This document shows positions 1 through 9,184 of a DNA stretch of 64,000 bases, piece by piece. The DNA comes from Haemophilus influenzae (GTDB lineage Bacteria; Pseudomonadota; Gammaproteobacteria; Enterobacterales; Pasteurellaceae): NCBI RefSeq assembly GCF_001457655.1, contig NZ_LN831035.1:1240001-1304000 (forward strand), written 5' to 3'. Below the pieces are notes generated by a model, which had not been told where the DNA came from, searched no databases, and was given only the letters and a program-made list of their open reading frames with translations. The stretch's first letter is position 1; every line of letters starts with the position of its first letter. The position numbers and the translations under genes are program-made.

Positions 1-46
1 TTACAACCAACGCCCTTAATTATTTTCTTGACAAAGGAGCAAAACA

Positions 47-262
47 ATGAAAATCATTAAGCAAGCAAAATAGTCTAATCCGCCTTTCTTTAATCAGTCT
101 ACTTATTTCCACTTCTTTTTATTCTGTTCAATCTTTTGCTGCAACTCCTACGTGGAAGCCTGTCTATGGTAAAGTGAATGGTGATGCAGAGTGAAAAAGT
201 TAGAAAAAGGCAAAACGCAGCTCTTTCATCAAGTGGCTATTCTGGCGGTGGAGCAAGCGTAG
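47..262 (+). pseudogene. decayed gene for a secreted protein
   Basis: A good ribosome binding site (AAGGAG at 34-39) precedes an ATG at 47, but the frame stops after eight codons. One base further on, a clear signal-peptide-like stretch follows (SLIRLSLISLLISTSFYSV, then QSFAA), then a short mature part (TPTWKPVYGKVNGDAE) and a stop. Further short open pieces continue in other frames to about 262 and beyond. This looks like a once exported protein broken by at least one frameshift and truncated. I do not recognise the family. Nothing else coding is visible before sucA. Confidence 0.5.
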
Positions 263-308
263 GATGTATGTGGTAATACGTTGAAGTTTTAAAAACACAA
301 GTAAAAAT

Positions 309-346
309 AACCGCACTTTGTTTAAGAGATGAAGTGCGGTTTTTTA
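309..346 (+). terminator. inverted uptake-signal pair acting as terminator
   Basis: ACCGCACTT at 310-318 and AAGTGCGGT at 332-340 form a stem followed by a T run. Such paired uptake signals commonly serve as Rho-independent terminators in Haemophilus. It separates the decayed gene from sucA. Confidence 0.7.
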
Positions 347-362
347 TTGTTTGAAATCTAAA

Positions 363-436
363 GAGTTTGAACTAGATCACAAATTTGTAACAATTTCTGA
401 TAAGAGGCTTATTTCCGTTGCAATCCTATGTATAAT
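363..436 (+). promoter_or_regulatory. CRP-like site and promoter of sucA
   Basis: TTTGA at 366-370 and TCACA at 377-381, six bases apart and inside an AT-rich palindrome (363-384), closely match the CRP consensus TGTGA-N6-TCACA. A perfect -10 box TATAAT lies at 431-436, with only a weak -35 (TTATTT region near 409-414). The site centre would be about 70 bp upstream of the start point, a usual position for class I activation. Catabolite control of sucAB is therefore likely, by inference. Confidence 0.55.
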
Positions 437-490
437 GCGTAAAAAATGGAGCGAAAATATTGCTTCAAATATCATAATAAAGAGGTAATT

Positions 491-3298
491 ATGCAGCAAA
501 ACAAGGCGTTTGATGATTGGTTAGCCAGCACAGCATTAGGCGGTGCAAATCAATCTTATATAGAAGAACTTTATGAAAGCTATTTGAGTGATCCACAGTC
601 GGTGGAGGAAAGCTGGCGAAAAACCTTTGATTCTTTGCCAAAAACCACCGCACTTGAACATCCCCATACTCCAGTGCGAGATTATTTTCGTCGTTTAGCG
701 CGAGAAAATCATAATGAAGCGGTGACAGTGATAGATCCTGCTGCTGGTGCAAAATTAGTGAAAGTTCTACAATTTATCAATGCCTATCGTTTTCGTGGCC
801 ATTTAGAGGCTAATCTTGATCCTCTCAATTATTATCGTTGGAAAGTATCTTCTGTCCCTGAATTAGATTATCGCCATCACGGTTTTACTGAACAAGATCT
901 CAACGAAACTTTCAATATAAATCATTACGTTTATAAACGCGATACCATTAAACTTGGCGAATTAGCTCAAATGTTGAAAGAAACATATTGTGGCTCAATT
1001 GGCTTGGAGTTTATGCACGTGCAGGATATGGAGCAGAAAATGTGGCTCCAGAGCAAGATGGAAAGCCTGTTAGATAAACCGCTTTTTACATCTGAAGAAC
1101 GTGTCAATTTTCTTCGTGAACTGACAGCTGCAGACGGTTTAGAACGTTATCTTGGTGCGAAATTCCCTGGGGCGAAACGCTTTTCTTTAGAAGGAAGTGA
1201 TGCGTTTATTCCATTGATGAAAGAAATTATTCGCCATTCTAGTCGTCAAGGGGTAAATGATGTGGTAATGGGAATGGCACACCGTGGGCGTTTGAATATG
1301 CTCGTGAATGTATTAGGTAAAAAGCCTGAAAATTTATTCGATGAATTTGCAGGTAAACATTCCAGCGAACGTACGGGGGATGTGAAATATCATCAAGGTT
1401 TTTCTTCTGATTTTGCCGTAGATGATAAGAGAGTCCACTTAACGTTGGCATTTAATCCATCTCATTTGGAAATCGTAAGCCCTGTTGTGATTGGTTCTGT
1501 TCGATCTCGACAAACTCGTATGAATGATACAGAACATAGCAAAGTGCTTGCTATTACTGTTCACGGAGATTCAGCTGTGGCAGGACAGGGGGTTGTTCAA
1601 GAAACATTGAATATGTCAAATGCCCGTGGTTATAGTGTGGGCGGTACTATTCGCATCGTGATTAATAACCAAATTGGTTTTACGACATCTAATCCGAATG
1701 ACACGCGTTCCACAGAGTATTGCACCGATATTGCAAAAATGATTCAAGCGCCGATTATTCATGTTAATGGTGATGATCCTGAAGCGGTGGCATTTGCTGC
1801 GCGTATGGCGGTGGAATATCGTAATTTATTCAAACGAGATATTTTTATTGATTTGATTTCTTATCGTCGCCATGGTCATAACGAGGCAGATGAACCATTA
1901 GCCACTCAACCAATGATGTATAGCATCATCAAAAAACATCCTACACCTCGTAAAGTTTATGCGGATCGCTTAGTTTCAGAAGGCGTGATGACTGAAGAGC
2001 AAGTTACCGAGATGGCGAATGATTATCGCGATGCGCTAGATAATGGCGATCGCGTGGTATCTGAATGGCGAGAAATGGATACGGCAAAAATGGATTGGTT
2101 GCAATATCTCAACTATGATTGGACTGCGCCGTATGAAAGCAAATTTTCACAGGAACGTTTTTTAACCCTTGCTAAACGTGTATGTGAATATCCTGAAAGT
2201 TTACGTGCGCATCCTCGAGTGGAAAAAATCTATAATGATCGTAAAGCAATGTATCAAGGCGAAAAATTGCTCGACTGGGGCATGGCTGAAACCATGGCTT
2301 ATGCAACCTTACTTGATGAAGGTGTTAATGTTCGTTTATCAGGCGAAGATGCGGGACGAGGTACTTTTTTCCATCGTCATGCTGTTGTGCATAATCAAAA
2401 TGATGGTACGGGGTATGTACCATTAACACATTTACACGCCAATCAAGGTCGTTTTGAAGTATGGGATTCGGTACTTTCTGAAGAATCTGTTCTTGCTTTT
2501 GAATATGGCTACGCAACAACAGATCCAAAAACTTTAACCATTTGGGAAGCGCAATTTGGCGATTTTGCTAATGGTGCGCAAATTGTTATCGACCAATTTA
2601 TTAGCTCTGGCGAACAAAAATGGGGCAGAATGTGTGGTTTAGTTATGTTATTGCCTCATGGCTATGAGGGACAAGGCCCTGAACATTCTTCCGCACGTCT
2701 TGAACGTTATTTGCAACTTTGCGCAGAACAAAATATGCAAGTTTGCGTGCCATCAACACCTGCACAGGTGTATCACATGTTGCGTCGTCAGTCTTTACGT
2801 AAAATGCGCCGTCCATTGATTGCCATTTCCCCAAAATCTTTACTACGTCATCCATTGGCAGTGTCCAGTTTAGACGAGTTGATTAATGGAACTTTCCAAA
2901 CGGTAATCGGAGAAATTGATGAGCTTGATCCTAAAGATGTAAAACGTGTGGTAATGTGTTCAGGTAAAGTTTATTACGATTTACTTGAACAACGTCGTGC
3001 AAATAATCAGAAAGATGTAGCGATTATTCGTATTGAGCAGCTTTATCCATTCCCGCATGAGGATGTGAAGAAAGTGCTTGAGCCTTATGCGCATGTCACG
3101 GATTATGTATGGTGCCAAGAAGAACCACTTAACCAAGGGGCTTGGTATTGCAGCAAACATAATTTTGAAGCGGCTATTCCAGAAGCCGTTAGACTCAAAT
3201 ATGCAGGGCGTTCAGCTTCTGCTTCGCCTGCTGTGGGCTATATGTCGCTTCACACTAAGCAGCAAAAGCAGTTAGTGGAAGATGCGTTGAGTTTTTAA
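491..3298 (+). CDS. sucA: 2-oxoglutarate dehydrogenase E1 component
   Basis: Thiamine-diphosphate-dependent E1 subunit that decarboxylates 2-oxoglutarate and passes the succinyl group to the lipoyl arm of SucB. The 935-residue product is about the length of E. coli SucA (933). The N-terminal DWLASTALGGANQ matches the family start, so I chose the ATG at 491, which has AGAGGT just upstream, over the in-frame ATG at 446. The central E1 core (ThDP/Mg region with MGMAHRGRLNML near residue 255) and the transketolase-like C-terminal domain are intact. sucB follows after 104 bases. The E3 partner lpdA is in this window at 31191. H. influenzae is generally described as lacking a full oxidative TCA cycle, so the enzyme mainly supplies succinyl-CoA. 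Confidence 0.97.
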   Translation: MQQNKAFDDWLASTALGGANQSYIEELYESYLSDPQSVEESWRKTFDSLPKTTALEHPHTPVRDYFRRLARENHNEAVTVIDPAAGAKLVKVLQFINAYRFRGHLEANLDPLNYYRWKVSSVPELDYRHHGFTEQDLNETFNINHYVYKRDTIKLGELAQMLKETYCGSIGLEFMHVQDMEQKMWLQSKMESLLDKPLFTSEERVNFLRELTAADGLERYLGAKFPGAKRFSLEGSDAFIPLMKEIIRHSSRQGVNDVVMGMAHRGRLNMLVNVLGKKPENLFDEFAGKHSSERTGDVKYHQGFSSDFAVDDKRVHLTLAFNPSHLEIVSPVVIGSVRSRQTRMNDTEHSKVLAITVHGDSAVAGQGVVQETLNMSNARGYSVGGTIRIVINNQIGFTTSNPNDTRSTEYCTDIAKMIQAPIIHVNGDDPEAVAFAARMAVEYRNLFKRDIFIDLISYRRHGHNEADEPLATQPMMYSIIKKHPTPRKVYADRLVSEGVMTEEQVTEMANDYRDALDNGDRVVSEWREMDTAKMDWLQYLNYDWTAPYESKFSQERFLTLAKRVCEYPESLRAHPRVEKIYNDRKAMYQGEKLLDWGMAETMAYATLLDEGVNVRLSGEDAGRGTFFHRHAVVHNQNDGTGYVPLTHLHANQGRFEVWDSVLSEESVLAFEYGYATTDPKTLTIWEAQFGDFANGAQIVIDQFISSGEQKWGRMCGLVMLLPHGYEGQGPEHSSARLERYLQLCAEQNMQVCVPSTPAQVYHMLRRQSLRKMRRPLIAISPKSLLRHPLAVSSLDELINGTFQTVIGEIDELDPKDVKRVVMCSGKVYYDLLEQRRANNQKDVAIIRIEQLYPFPHEDVKKVLEPYAHVTDYVWCQEEPLNQGAWYCSKHNFEAAIPEAVRLKYAGRSASASPAVGYMSLHTKQQKQLVEDALSF

Positions 3299-3402
3299 AG
3301 TGCGGTTAATTTAATAAAGGTTTTTATATCTTTGCTTTCCTCTGTAAATAGGGGAGCTAAGATAATTAAGATATAGTAAAAAAGAAGAAAAGGAAAAATA
3401 AA

Positions 3403-4632
3403 ATGACCATCGAAATTCTTGTTCCAGACCTACCTGAATCAGTTGCAGATGCAACTGTTGCCACTTGGCATAAAAAACTGGGCGATACTGTGAAACGTGA
3501 TGAAGTTATTGTGGAAATTGAAACGGATAAAGTCGTGCTAGAAGTCCCAGCACTTTCTGATGGCATACTGGTAGAAGTTGTTCAAGCTGAGGGCGAAACT
3601 GTCGTAAGCAAACAGCTGCTAGGCAAAATTTCTACGGCTCAAGAAGGAGATGTCAGTTCAGCGACGTTAAAAGCAACGAATGAACCCACACCATCTGATC
3701 GTCAAAATTCAGCGATTGAAAATAGTCATAATCATAATGCGGATCAAAGCCCTGCAATTCGTCGTTTATTAGCAGAACATGATTTACAAGCAGATCAAAT
3801 TCAAGGTTCGGGCGTGGGCGGTCGTTTAACACGTGAAGATATTGAACGTGAAATTGCAAAACGACAAGCACAGCAAGTGAAACAAGAAGCTGCCACTGAG
3901 CAAAATACAATTAGTACGGTGGCTTATAGCGCACGTTCTGAAAAACGTGTGCCAATGACCCGTTTGCGTAAACGTATTGCTGAACGTTTACTTGAAGCCA
4001 AAAATAGTACAGCAATGCTTACCACTTTTAATGAAGTGGATATGCAGCCGATAATGACTTTGCGTAAAACCTACGGCGAAAAATTTGAAAAACAACATTC
4101 AGTACGTTTAGGATTTATGTCTTTTTATATCAAAGCGGTTGTGGAAGCATTGAAACGTTATCCTGAAGTTAATGCTTCTATTGATGGGGATGATGTTGTT
4201 TACCATAACTATTTTGATATTAGTATTGCAGTTTCAACTCCGCGTGGATTAGTCACACCAGTGCTTCGTGATTGCGATAAGCTCAGTATGGCAGAGATCG
4301 AAAAACAAATTAAAGCATTAGCTGAAAAAGGTCGTGATGGCAAATTGACTGTAGAAGATCTCACTGGCGGCAATTTTACCATCACAAATGGCGGTGTGTT
4401 TGGTTCTCTTATGTCCACTCCAATTATCAATCCACCACAAAGTGCGATTTTAGGAATGCACGCTATTAAAGAACGCCCGATTGCGCTTAATGGTCAAGTG
4501 GTGATTCGTCCGATGATGTACCTTGCTTTATCTTACGATCATCGTTTAATTGACGGCCGTGAATCTGTTGGTTTCTTGGTAGCGATTAAAGAATTATTGG
4601 AAGATCCAACAAGATTGTTATTAGAAATCTAA
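3403..4632 (+). CDS. sucB: dihydrolipoyllysine succinyltransferase (2-oxoglutarate dehydrogenase E2)
   Basis: E2 core of the 2-oxoglutarate dehydrogenase complex, which moves succinyl groups from SucA to CoA. The 409 residues contain one lipoyl domain (lipoylated Lys43 in [11 protein letters not shown]), a flexible linker, a peripheral-subunit-binding domain around 120-150 ([23 protein letters not shown]) and the catalytic acyltransferase domain. The catalytic domain carries the [11 protein letters not shown] motif near residue 380. The gene is co-directional with sucA, with no terminator between them, so it is probably co-transcribed. Two terminator structures follow the gene. Confidence 0.97.
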   Translation: MTIEILVPDLPESVADATVATWHKKLGDTVKRDEVIVEIETDKVVLEVPALSDGILVEVVQAEGETVVSKQLLGKISTAQEGDVSSATLKATNEPTPSDRQNSAIENSHNHNADQSPAIRRLLAEHDLQADQIQGSGVGGRLTREDIEREIAKRQAQQVKQEAATEQNTISTVAYSARSEKRVPMTRLRKRIAERLLEAKNSTAMLTTFNEVDMQPIMTLRKTYGEKFEKQHSVRLGFMSFYIKAVVEALKRYPEVNASIDGDDVVYHNYFDISIAVSTPRGLVTPVLRDCDKLSMAEIEKQIKALAEKGRDGKLTVEDLTGGNFTITNGGVFGSLMSTPIINPPQSAILGMHAIKERPIALNGQVVIRPMMYLALSYDHRLIDGRESVGFLVAIKELLEDPTRLLLEI

Positions 4633-4637
4633 GAAAT

Positions 4638-4670
4638 AAAAGGCTTTCTGTGTTAGAAAGCCTTTTAAAA
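4638..4670 (+). terminator. Rho-independent terminator of sucAB
   Basis: AAAAGGCTTTCT (4638-4649) pairs with AGAAAGCCTTTT (4655-4666), a 12-bp stem ending in T residues directly after the sucB stop. Confidence 0.85.
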
Positions 4671-4684
4671 TGAACAAAAAATTA

Positions 4685-4736
4685 ACCGCACTTTAAATAT
4701 TTAAAAAGAATATTCCAAAGTGCGGTTGGTTTTTTT
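4685..4736. terminator. inverted uptake-signal pair between convergent sucB and nrdB
   Basis: ACCGCACTTT (4685-4694) and AAAGTGCGGT (4717-4726) form a hairpin followed by T residues on the plus strand. On the minus strand it sits after nrdB, so it probably terminates both converging transcripts. Confidence 0.7.
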
Positions 4737-4748
4737 ATGTGTTTTTAA

Positions 4749-5879
4749 TTAGAGAGAAAAATCGTCAAAATCATTCGTATCAACTTTTGAGTCAATTTGA
4801 CCGACAAGATAAGAGCTTACTTCTACTTCTTGTGGTGCAACCTGTACGTTATCTGACACTAACCAAGCGTTAATCCAAGGAATTGGATTTGAACGTGTTT
4901 GGAATGGTAGTGGCAATCCAACAGCTTGCATACGGATATTAGTAATATATTCTACGTATTGAACTAAAATATCTCTGTTGAGGCCGATCATAGAACCGTC
5001 TTTAAATAGATAATCAGCCCAAGCTTTTTCTTGTTCTGCCGCTGCAACAAATAAATCATAGGCTTCTTGTTTACATTCTTCCGCAATTTCTGCCATTTCA
5101 AGATCGTCTTGACCTGCAGCCATAATATTTAAAATATGCTGTGTACCTGTTAAGTGCAATGCTTCATCACGTGCGATAAATTTAATAATTTTTGCATTCC
5201 CTTCCATTAAACGACGTTCAGCAAAAGCAAATGAACAAGCGAAAGAAACGTAGAAACGAATTGCTTCAAGTGCATTCACGCTCATTAGGCAAAGGTAAAG
5301 TTGTTTTTTTAAACTACGTAAAGTCACGACGCATTCTTTGCCATCTACGGTATAAGTGCCTTCGCTGTATAAGCCATAAAGTTGGCTATCACGGATTAAA
5401 TCATCGTAGTAAGATGAAATATCTTGTGCGCGTTTGATGATTTCTTCGTTAGTTACGATGTCATCAAATACGATAGAAGGATCGTTCACAATATTACGAA
5501 TAATATGTGTGTAAGAGCGAGAGTGGATGGTTTCAGAGAATGTCCAAGTTTCAATCCAAGTTTCTAATTCAGGAATCGACACTAAAGGCAATAATGCCAC
5601 GTTCGGGCTACGACCTTGAATAGAATCCAATAAGGTTTGATATTTTAAGTTGCTGATGAAGATGTGTTTTTCGTGTTCAGGCAATGCTGCGTAGTCGATA
5701 CGGTCTTGCGATACATCTACTTCTTCTGGACGCCAGAAAAAAGAAAGTTGTTTTTCAATGAGCTTTTCAAAAGTTTCGTATTTTTGTTGATCGTAACGCG
5801 CAACATTAACGTTTTGACCAAAGAACATTGGTTCTTTTAATTGATCGTTTTTGTTTTGTGAGAAAGTGGTGTATGCCAT
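4749..5879 (-). CDS. nrdB: class Ia ribonucleotide reductase, small (radical) subunit
   Basis: Beta subunit of aerobic ribonucleotide reductase. It houses the di-iron centre and the tyrosyl radical that NrdA needs. At 376 residues it equals the E. coli NrdB length. The radical tyrosine is Tyr123 in [11 protein letters not shown], and the iron-binding acidic and His residues sit in conserved helices (for example [14 protein letters not shown] near 235). It lies downstream of nrdA on the same strand with a 142-base gap that carries two hairpins and no clear promoter, so it is likely transcribed from the NrdR-controlled nrdA promoter. Confidence 0.97.
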   Translation of the reverse strand: MAYTTFSQNKNDQLKEPMFFGQNVNVARYDQQKYETFEKLIEKQLSFFWRPEEVDVSQDRIDYAALPEHEKHIFISNLKYQTLLDSIQGRSPNVALLPLVSIPELETWIETWTFSETIHSRSYTHIIRNIVNDPSIVFDDIVTNEEIIKRAQDISSYYDDLIRDSQLYGLYSEGTYTVDGKECVVTLRSLKKQLYLCLMSVNALEAIRFYVSFACSFAFAERRLMEGNAKIIKFIARDEALHLTGTQHILNIMAAGQDDLEMAEIAEECKQEAYDLFVAAAEQEKAWADYLFKDGSMIGLNRDILVQYVEYITNIRMQAVGLPLPFQTRSNPIPWINAWLVSDNVQVAPQEVEVSSYLVGQIDSKVDTNDFDDFSL

Positions 5880-5919
5880 TTTATTTATCCTTTTAAATAG
5901 AACTTATCATTTATTTAGC

Positions 5920-6009
5920 TTTCCCTGTTTATCAGGGGAAACTATCAAAGACTGAGGAAAGTATCCTAATTCGTTATGTCGTGCTATCTTCCCCATAAGT
6001 TGGGGAAGA
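5920..6009 (-). other. two stem-loops in the nrdA-nrdB spacer
   Basis: On the minus transcript the spacer contains a hairpin at 5987-6009 (TCTTCCCC pairing with GGGGAAGA) and another at 5920-5941 (TTTCCC pairing with GGGAAA, extendable with a bulge). Neither has a T tract, so they look like RNA stability or processing elements rather than terminators. Effect on the NrdA:NrdB ratio is inference. Confidence 0.5.
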
Positions 6010-6021
6010 CAATAGGGGCGT

Positions 6022-8292
6022 TTAAATTTTGCAAGCACCACCAGCACAGCCGTCATCAAGATCTTCTTGAACATCTTCGGCACCGTCGCGGGTATTTTGA
6101 TAGTAAAGGGTTTTTAAACCGTATTTGTAAGCGGTTAAAAGATCTTTTAACAACACTTTCATTGGTACTTTGCCGTCTTCAAAACGTTTTGGATCATAGT
6201 TTGTGTTTGCAGAGATCGCTTGATCCACGAATTTTTGCATAATACCGACTAAGTGTAAGTAGCCGTCATTACTTGGAATATCCCAAAGTAATTCATAGTT
6301 ATCCATTAAATTTTCATATTCAGGTACAACTTGTTTTAAGATACCATCTTTTGATGCTTTAATACTTACGTGTCCACGCGGTGGCTCAATACCATTAGTC
6401 GCATTGGAAATCTGCGATGATGTTTCTGATGGCATTAAGGCAGTTAATGTTGAGTTACGTAAACCAAATTCTTGAATATCTTTACGTAAACTTTCCCAAT
6501 CATAATGTAGAGGCTCTTGTGTTAAGGCATCTAAATCTTTCTTATAGGTATCAATCGGTAAAATGCCTTTTGCATAAGTGGTTTCATTGAAGTATTCACA
6601 CGCACCTTGCTCTTTTGCTAAGTTCATAGAGGCTTTCAATAAATAATATTGAATGGCTTCAAAAGTGCGGTGTGTTAAATCGTTGGCTGAACCATCAGAA
6701 TAGCGAACACCATTTTTCGCAAGGTAATACGCATAGTTAATGACCCCAATACCGAGTGAACGGCGTGCAAGTGAGCTACGTTTTGCTGCCACAACAGGGT
6801 AATCTTGATAGTCTAATAAGGCATCAAGAGAACGAACAGCAAGATCCGCAAGTTCTTCTAATTCATCTAAGTTTTCAATTTTACCTAAGTTAAAAGCGGA
6901 AAGTGTACAAAGTGCAATTTCCCCATTTTCATCGTTAATGTGCTGAAGCGGTTTAGTTGGTAATGCAATTTCTAAGCATAAGTTAGATTGACGAACTGGT
7001 GCAACTTGTGGATCAAACGGAGAGTGGGTATTACAGTGATCCACGTTTTGAATGTAAATTCGACCCGTTGATGCCCGTTCTTGCATTAATAAAGAAAAGA
7101 TTTCAACTGCTTTAACAGTACGCTTACGGATAGTTGGATCTTGTTCGTATTTTACGTAAAGTTCTTCAAATTTATCTTGATCCGCAAAGAATGCTTCATA
7201 AAGTCCAGGTACATCTGATGGACTAAATAAAGTAATCTCGCCACCTTTAATTAAACGTTGATACATTAATTTGTTTAACTGGACGCCATAATCCATATGA
7301 CGAACACGGTTGTCTTCTACACCACGGTTATTTTTTAATACGAGCAAGTTTTCTGCTTCTAAGTGCCAAATTGGGTAATAAAGTGTTGCAGCACCGCCAC
7401 GAACGCCACCTTGTGAGCAAGATTTAACTGCAGTTTGGAAATATTTATAGAATGGAATACAACCTGTATGGAATGCTTCTCCACCACGAATTTCGCTACC
7501 TAATGCACGAATAGCCCCTGCATTAATACCAATCCCTGCACGTTGTGAAACATATTTTACAATAGCTGATGCTGTTGCATTGATTGAATCTAAACTGTCA
7601 TCACATTCAATTAATACGCAAGAGCTGAACTGACGAGTTGGTGTACGCACACCCGCCATAATTGGTGTAGGTAAGGAAATTTTGAAAGTCGATGTGGCAT
7701 CGTAGAAACGTTTTACATAATCCAAACGTGTTTCTTTTGGATATTTAGAGAATAGACTTGCGGAAACCAGCAAATATAAGAATTGTGCAGACTCGTAGAT
7801 TTCTCCAGTCACACGGTTTTGTACTAAATATTTACCCTCCAATTGCTTCACTGCAGCATAAGAAAACGTCATATCACGCCAATGATCGATGAAGCCGTCC
7901 ATTGCGTCCCATTCTTCACGAGTATAATCATCTAATAACGCTTGATCATATTTTTCCATACGTACTAGTTTTTTGACGTGATCGTATAAACGAGGGGGAT
8001 CGAAATGACCATAGGCTTTTTTACGTAAATGGAAAATCGCTAAACGAGCAGCTAAATATTGATAATCTGGCGAATCTTTGCTGATTAAATCTGCGGCTGC
8101 TTTAATAATGGTTTCGTGGATGTCTGAAGTGCGAATGCCTTCATAAAATTGAATATGTGAACGAAGTTCTACTTGAGAAACAGAAACATTGTCTAGTCCT
8201 TCAGCAGCCCACGTAATCACACGATGGATTTTATCAAGATTGATTTGTTCTTGCGTACCGTCACGCTTTGTAACCATTAAACTTTTATTCAT
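6022..8292 (-). CDS. nrdA: class Ia ribonucleotide reductase, large (catalytic) subunit
   Basis: Alpha subunit that reduces ribonucleoside diphosphates to deoxyribonucleotides. The 756-residue form starts at MNKSLMVTKRDG, matching the E. coli start. The longer open frame to 8427 has no family support and would run through the NrdR boxes, so I reject it. An N-terminal ATP-cone is followed by the ten-stranded barrel with the active-site cysteines (QFSSCVLIECDDS, QSNLCLEI) and a C-terminal redox pair CAGGACKI. nrdB follows. The regulatory region upstream contains two NrdR boxes. Confidence 0.96.
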   Translation of the reverse strand: MNKSLMVTKRDGTQEQINLDKIHRVITWAAEGLDNVSVSQVELRSHIQFYEGIRTSDIHETIIKAAADLISKDSPDYQYLAARLAIFHLRKKAYGHFDPPRLYDHVKKLVRMEKYDQALLDDYTREEWDAMDGFIDHWRDMTFSYAAVKQLEGKYLVQNRVTGEIYESAQFLYLLVSASLFSKYPKETRLDYVKRFYDATSTFKISLPTPIMAGVRTPTRQFSSCVLIECDDSLDSINATASAIVKYVSQRAGIGINAGAIRALGSEIRGGEAFHTGCIPFYKYFQTAVKSCSQGGVRGGAATLYYPIWHLEAENLLVLKNNRGVEDNRVRHMDYGVQLNKLMYQRLIKGGEITLFSPSDVPGLYEAFFADQDKFEELYVKYEQDPTIRKRTVKAVEIFSLLMQERASTGRIYIQNVDHCNTHSPFDPQVAPVRQSNLCLEIALPTKPLQHINDENGEIALCTLSAFNLGKIENLDELEELADLAVRSLDALLDYQDYPVVAAKRSSLARRSLGIGVINYAYYLAKNGVRYSDGSANDLTHRTFEAIQYYLLKASMNLAKEQGACEYFNETTYAKGILPIDTYKKDLDALTQEPLHYDWESLRKDIQEFGLRNSTLTALMPSETSSQISNATNGIEPPRGHVSIKASKDGILKQVVPEYENLMDNYELLWDIPSNDGYLHLVGIMQKFVDQAISANTNYDPKRFEDGKVPMKVLLKDLLTAYKYGLKTLYYQNTRDGAEDVQEDLDDGCAGGACKI

Positions 8293-8332
8293 TGTATTAG
8301 CCTTCTTGTTGTTATTTAAAACAGGATTTAAA

Positions 8333-8396
8333 ACACAAGATATAGTGTTTTTATGAAAACGATGCACAAGATAATGTGTTTGAGAAAAGATCGCAA
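8333..8396 (-). promoter_or_regulatory. paired NrdR boxes and nrdA promoter
   Basis: ACACAAGATATAGTGT (8333-8348) and GCACAAGATAATGTGT (8364-8379) both resemble the NrdR box. Their centres are 31 bp apart, about three helical turns, as known for NrdR pairs. Read on the minus strand, TTGCGA (8391-8396), 17 bases, then TATCTT (8368-8373) makes a plausible promoter whose -10 lies in the upstream box, so NrdR-dATP binding would block RNA polymerase. No nrdR gene is in the window. Confidence 0.75.
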
Positions 8397-8500
8397 GTAA
8401 TAAATTTTTTGATTTGATTCTTGACAATAGATAACTTATTTAAAAATAAACGGTTTTTGTGAGAATAAAAATTAAAATTTTTTATTTAGAAAAATAAGAA

Positions 8501-8540
8501 AAAGTGCGGTAAAAATTTGTTGAATTTTTCACCGCACTTT
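8501..8540 (-). terminator. long uptake-signal hairpin ending the lpoA-dolP operon
   Basis: AAAGTGCGGTAAAAATT (from 8501) pairs with AATTTTT and ACCGCACTTT (to 8540), a stem of about 17 bp with a one-base interruption, followed by T residues in the minus direction. It lies just after the dolP stop. Confidence 0.8.
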
Positions 8541-8546
8541 GAAGGA

Positions 8547-9128
8547 TTAGTCTAGGTATTTGAATACTTTAATTACTTTTTTCACGCCGCTGATTTTGCT
8601 GGCAATGTCGGCTGCCGCATTGGCTTGAGATTGTGTGACGTTACCCAGTAAAAATACTTCTCCATTTTCACTAATCACTTTGACATCTGTGGCTTTAACT
8701 CGACCATCAACGAACATCTTAGATTTGACTTGCGTTGTGAGCCAACTATCTTTACTGATTTGTGCAAAAGAGATTTTTGGGCTAACAGTTAGTTCATTAT
8801 AAACTTCATTGACACCTTCAACACCCTTTGCAAGAGCTGTGGCAGTGTCTTTTACATCACTATTAGGAACTTGACCTATTAAAAGTACTCGGCCATTGTA
8901 AGACACTGCATTTACACGACCTTCAGCCTTAATTTGGGCATCTTTTTCTACAGCATTTTCTACTTTAAATTCGAGGGTTTCATCATCAATTTGTGTCCCT
9001 GTCGTTCGGGGATCGGTAGCTACTTTAGCTGCTACAGCACCACCTCCAATCACAGCTGCAACACAGCCTTGTAGAAAAATAGTCGCTCCAAGCAGGATAG
9101 CGAGTTTTTTTAACGGGGATAATGTCAT
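8547..9128 (-). CDS. dolP: outer-membrane lipoprotein with two BON domains (DolP/YraP)
   Basis: The 193-residue protein starts with a lipoprotein signal peptide (ATIFLQGCVAAV, lipobox cysteine at residue 22). It is followed by two BON domains (about 50-115 and 125-190) with the repeated VNAVSYNGRVLLIGQV and VKVISENGEVFLLGNV patterns. DolP in E. coli is an envelope-integrity lipoprotein that binds anionic phospholipid and localises to division sites. Here it is the last gene of the lpoA-yraN-diaA-dolP cluster, the same order as in enterobacteria. Confidence 0.9.
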   Translation of the reverse strand: MTLSPLKKLAILLGATIFLQGCVAAVIGGGAVAAKVATDPRTTGTQIDDETLEFKVENAVEKDAQIKAEGRVNAVSYNGRVLLIGQVPNSDVKDTATALAKGVEGVNEVYNELTVSPKISFAQISKDSWLTTQVKSKMFVDGRVKATDVKVISENGEVFLLGNVTQSQANAAADIASKISGVKKVIKVFKYLD

Positions 9129-9184
9129 AATTAACTCCTTTTTAGATTAAATTACTATTAGTTTGAAAGTGATTTATTTTCCTG

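Noticed and set aside
446..490. Longer N-terminus of sucA
   Set aside because: The ATG at 491 has a ribosome binding site and matches the SucA family start; the extension does not.
8293..8427. Longer N-terminus of nrdA
   Set aside because: It would run through the NrdR boxes and has no counterpart in NrdA proteins.
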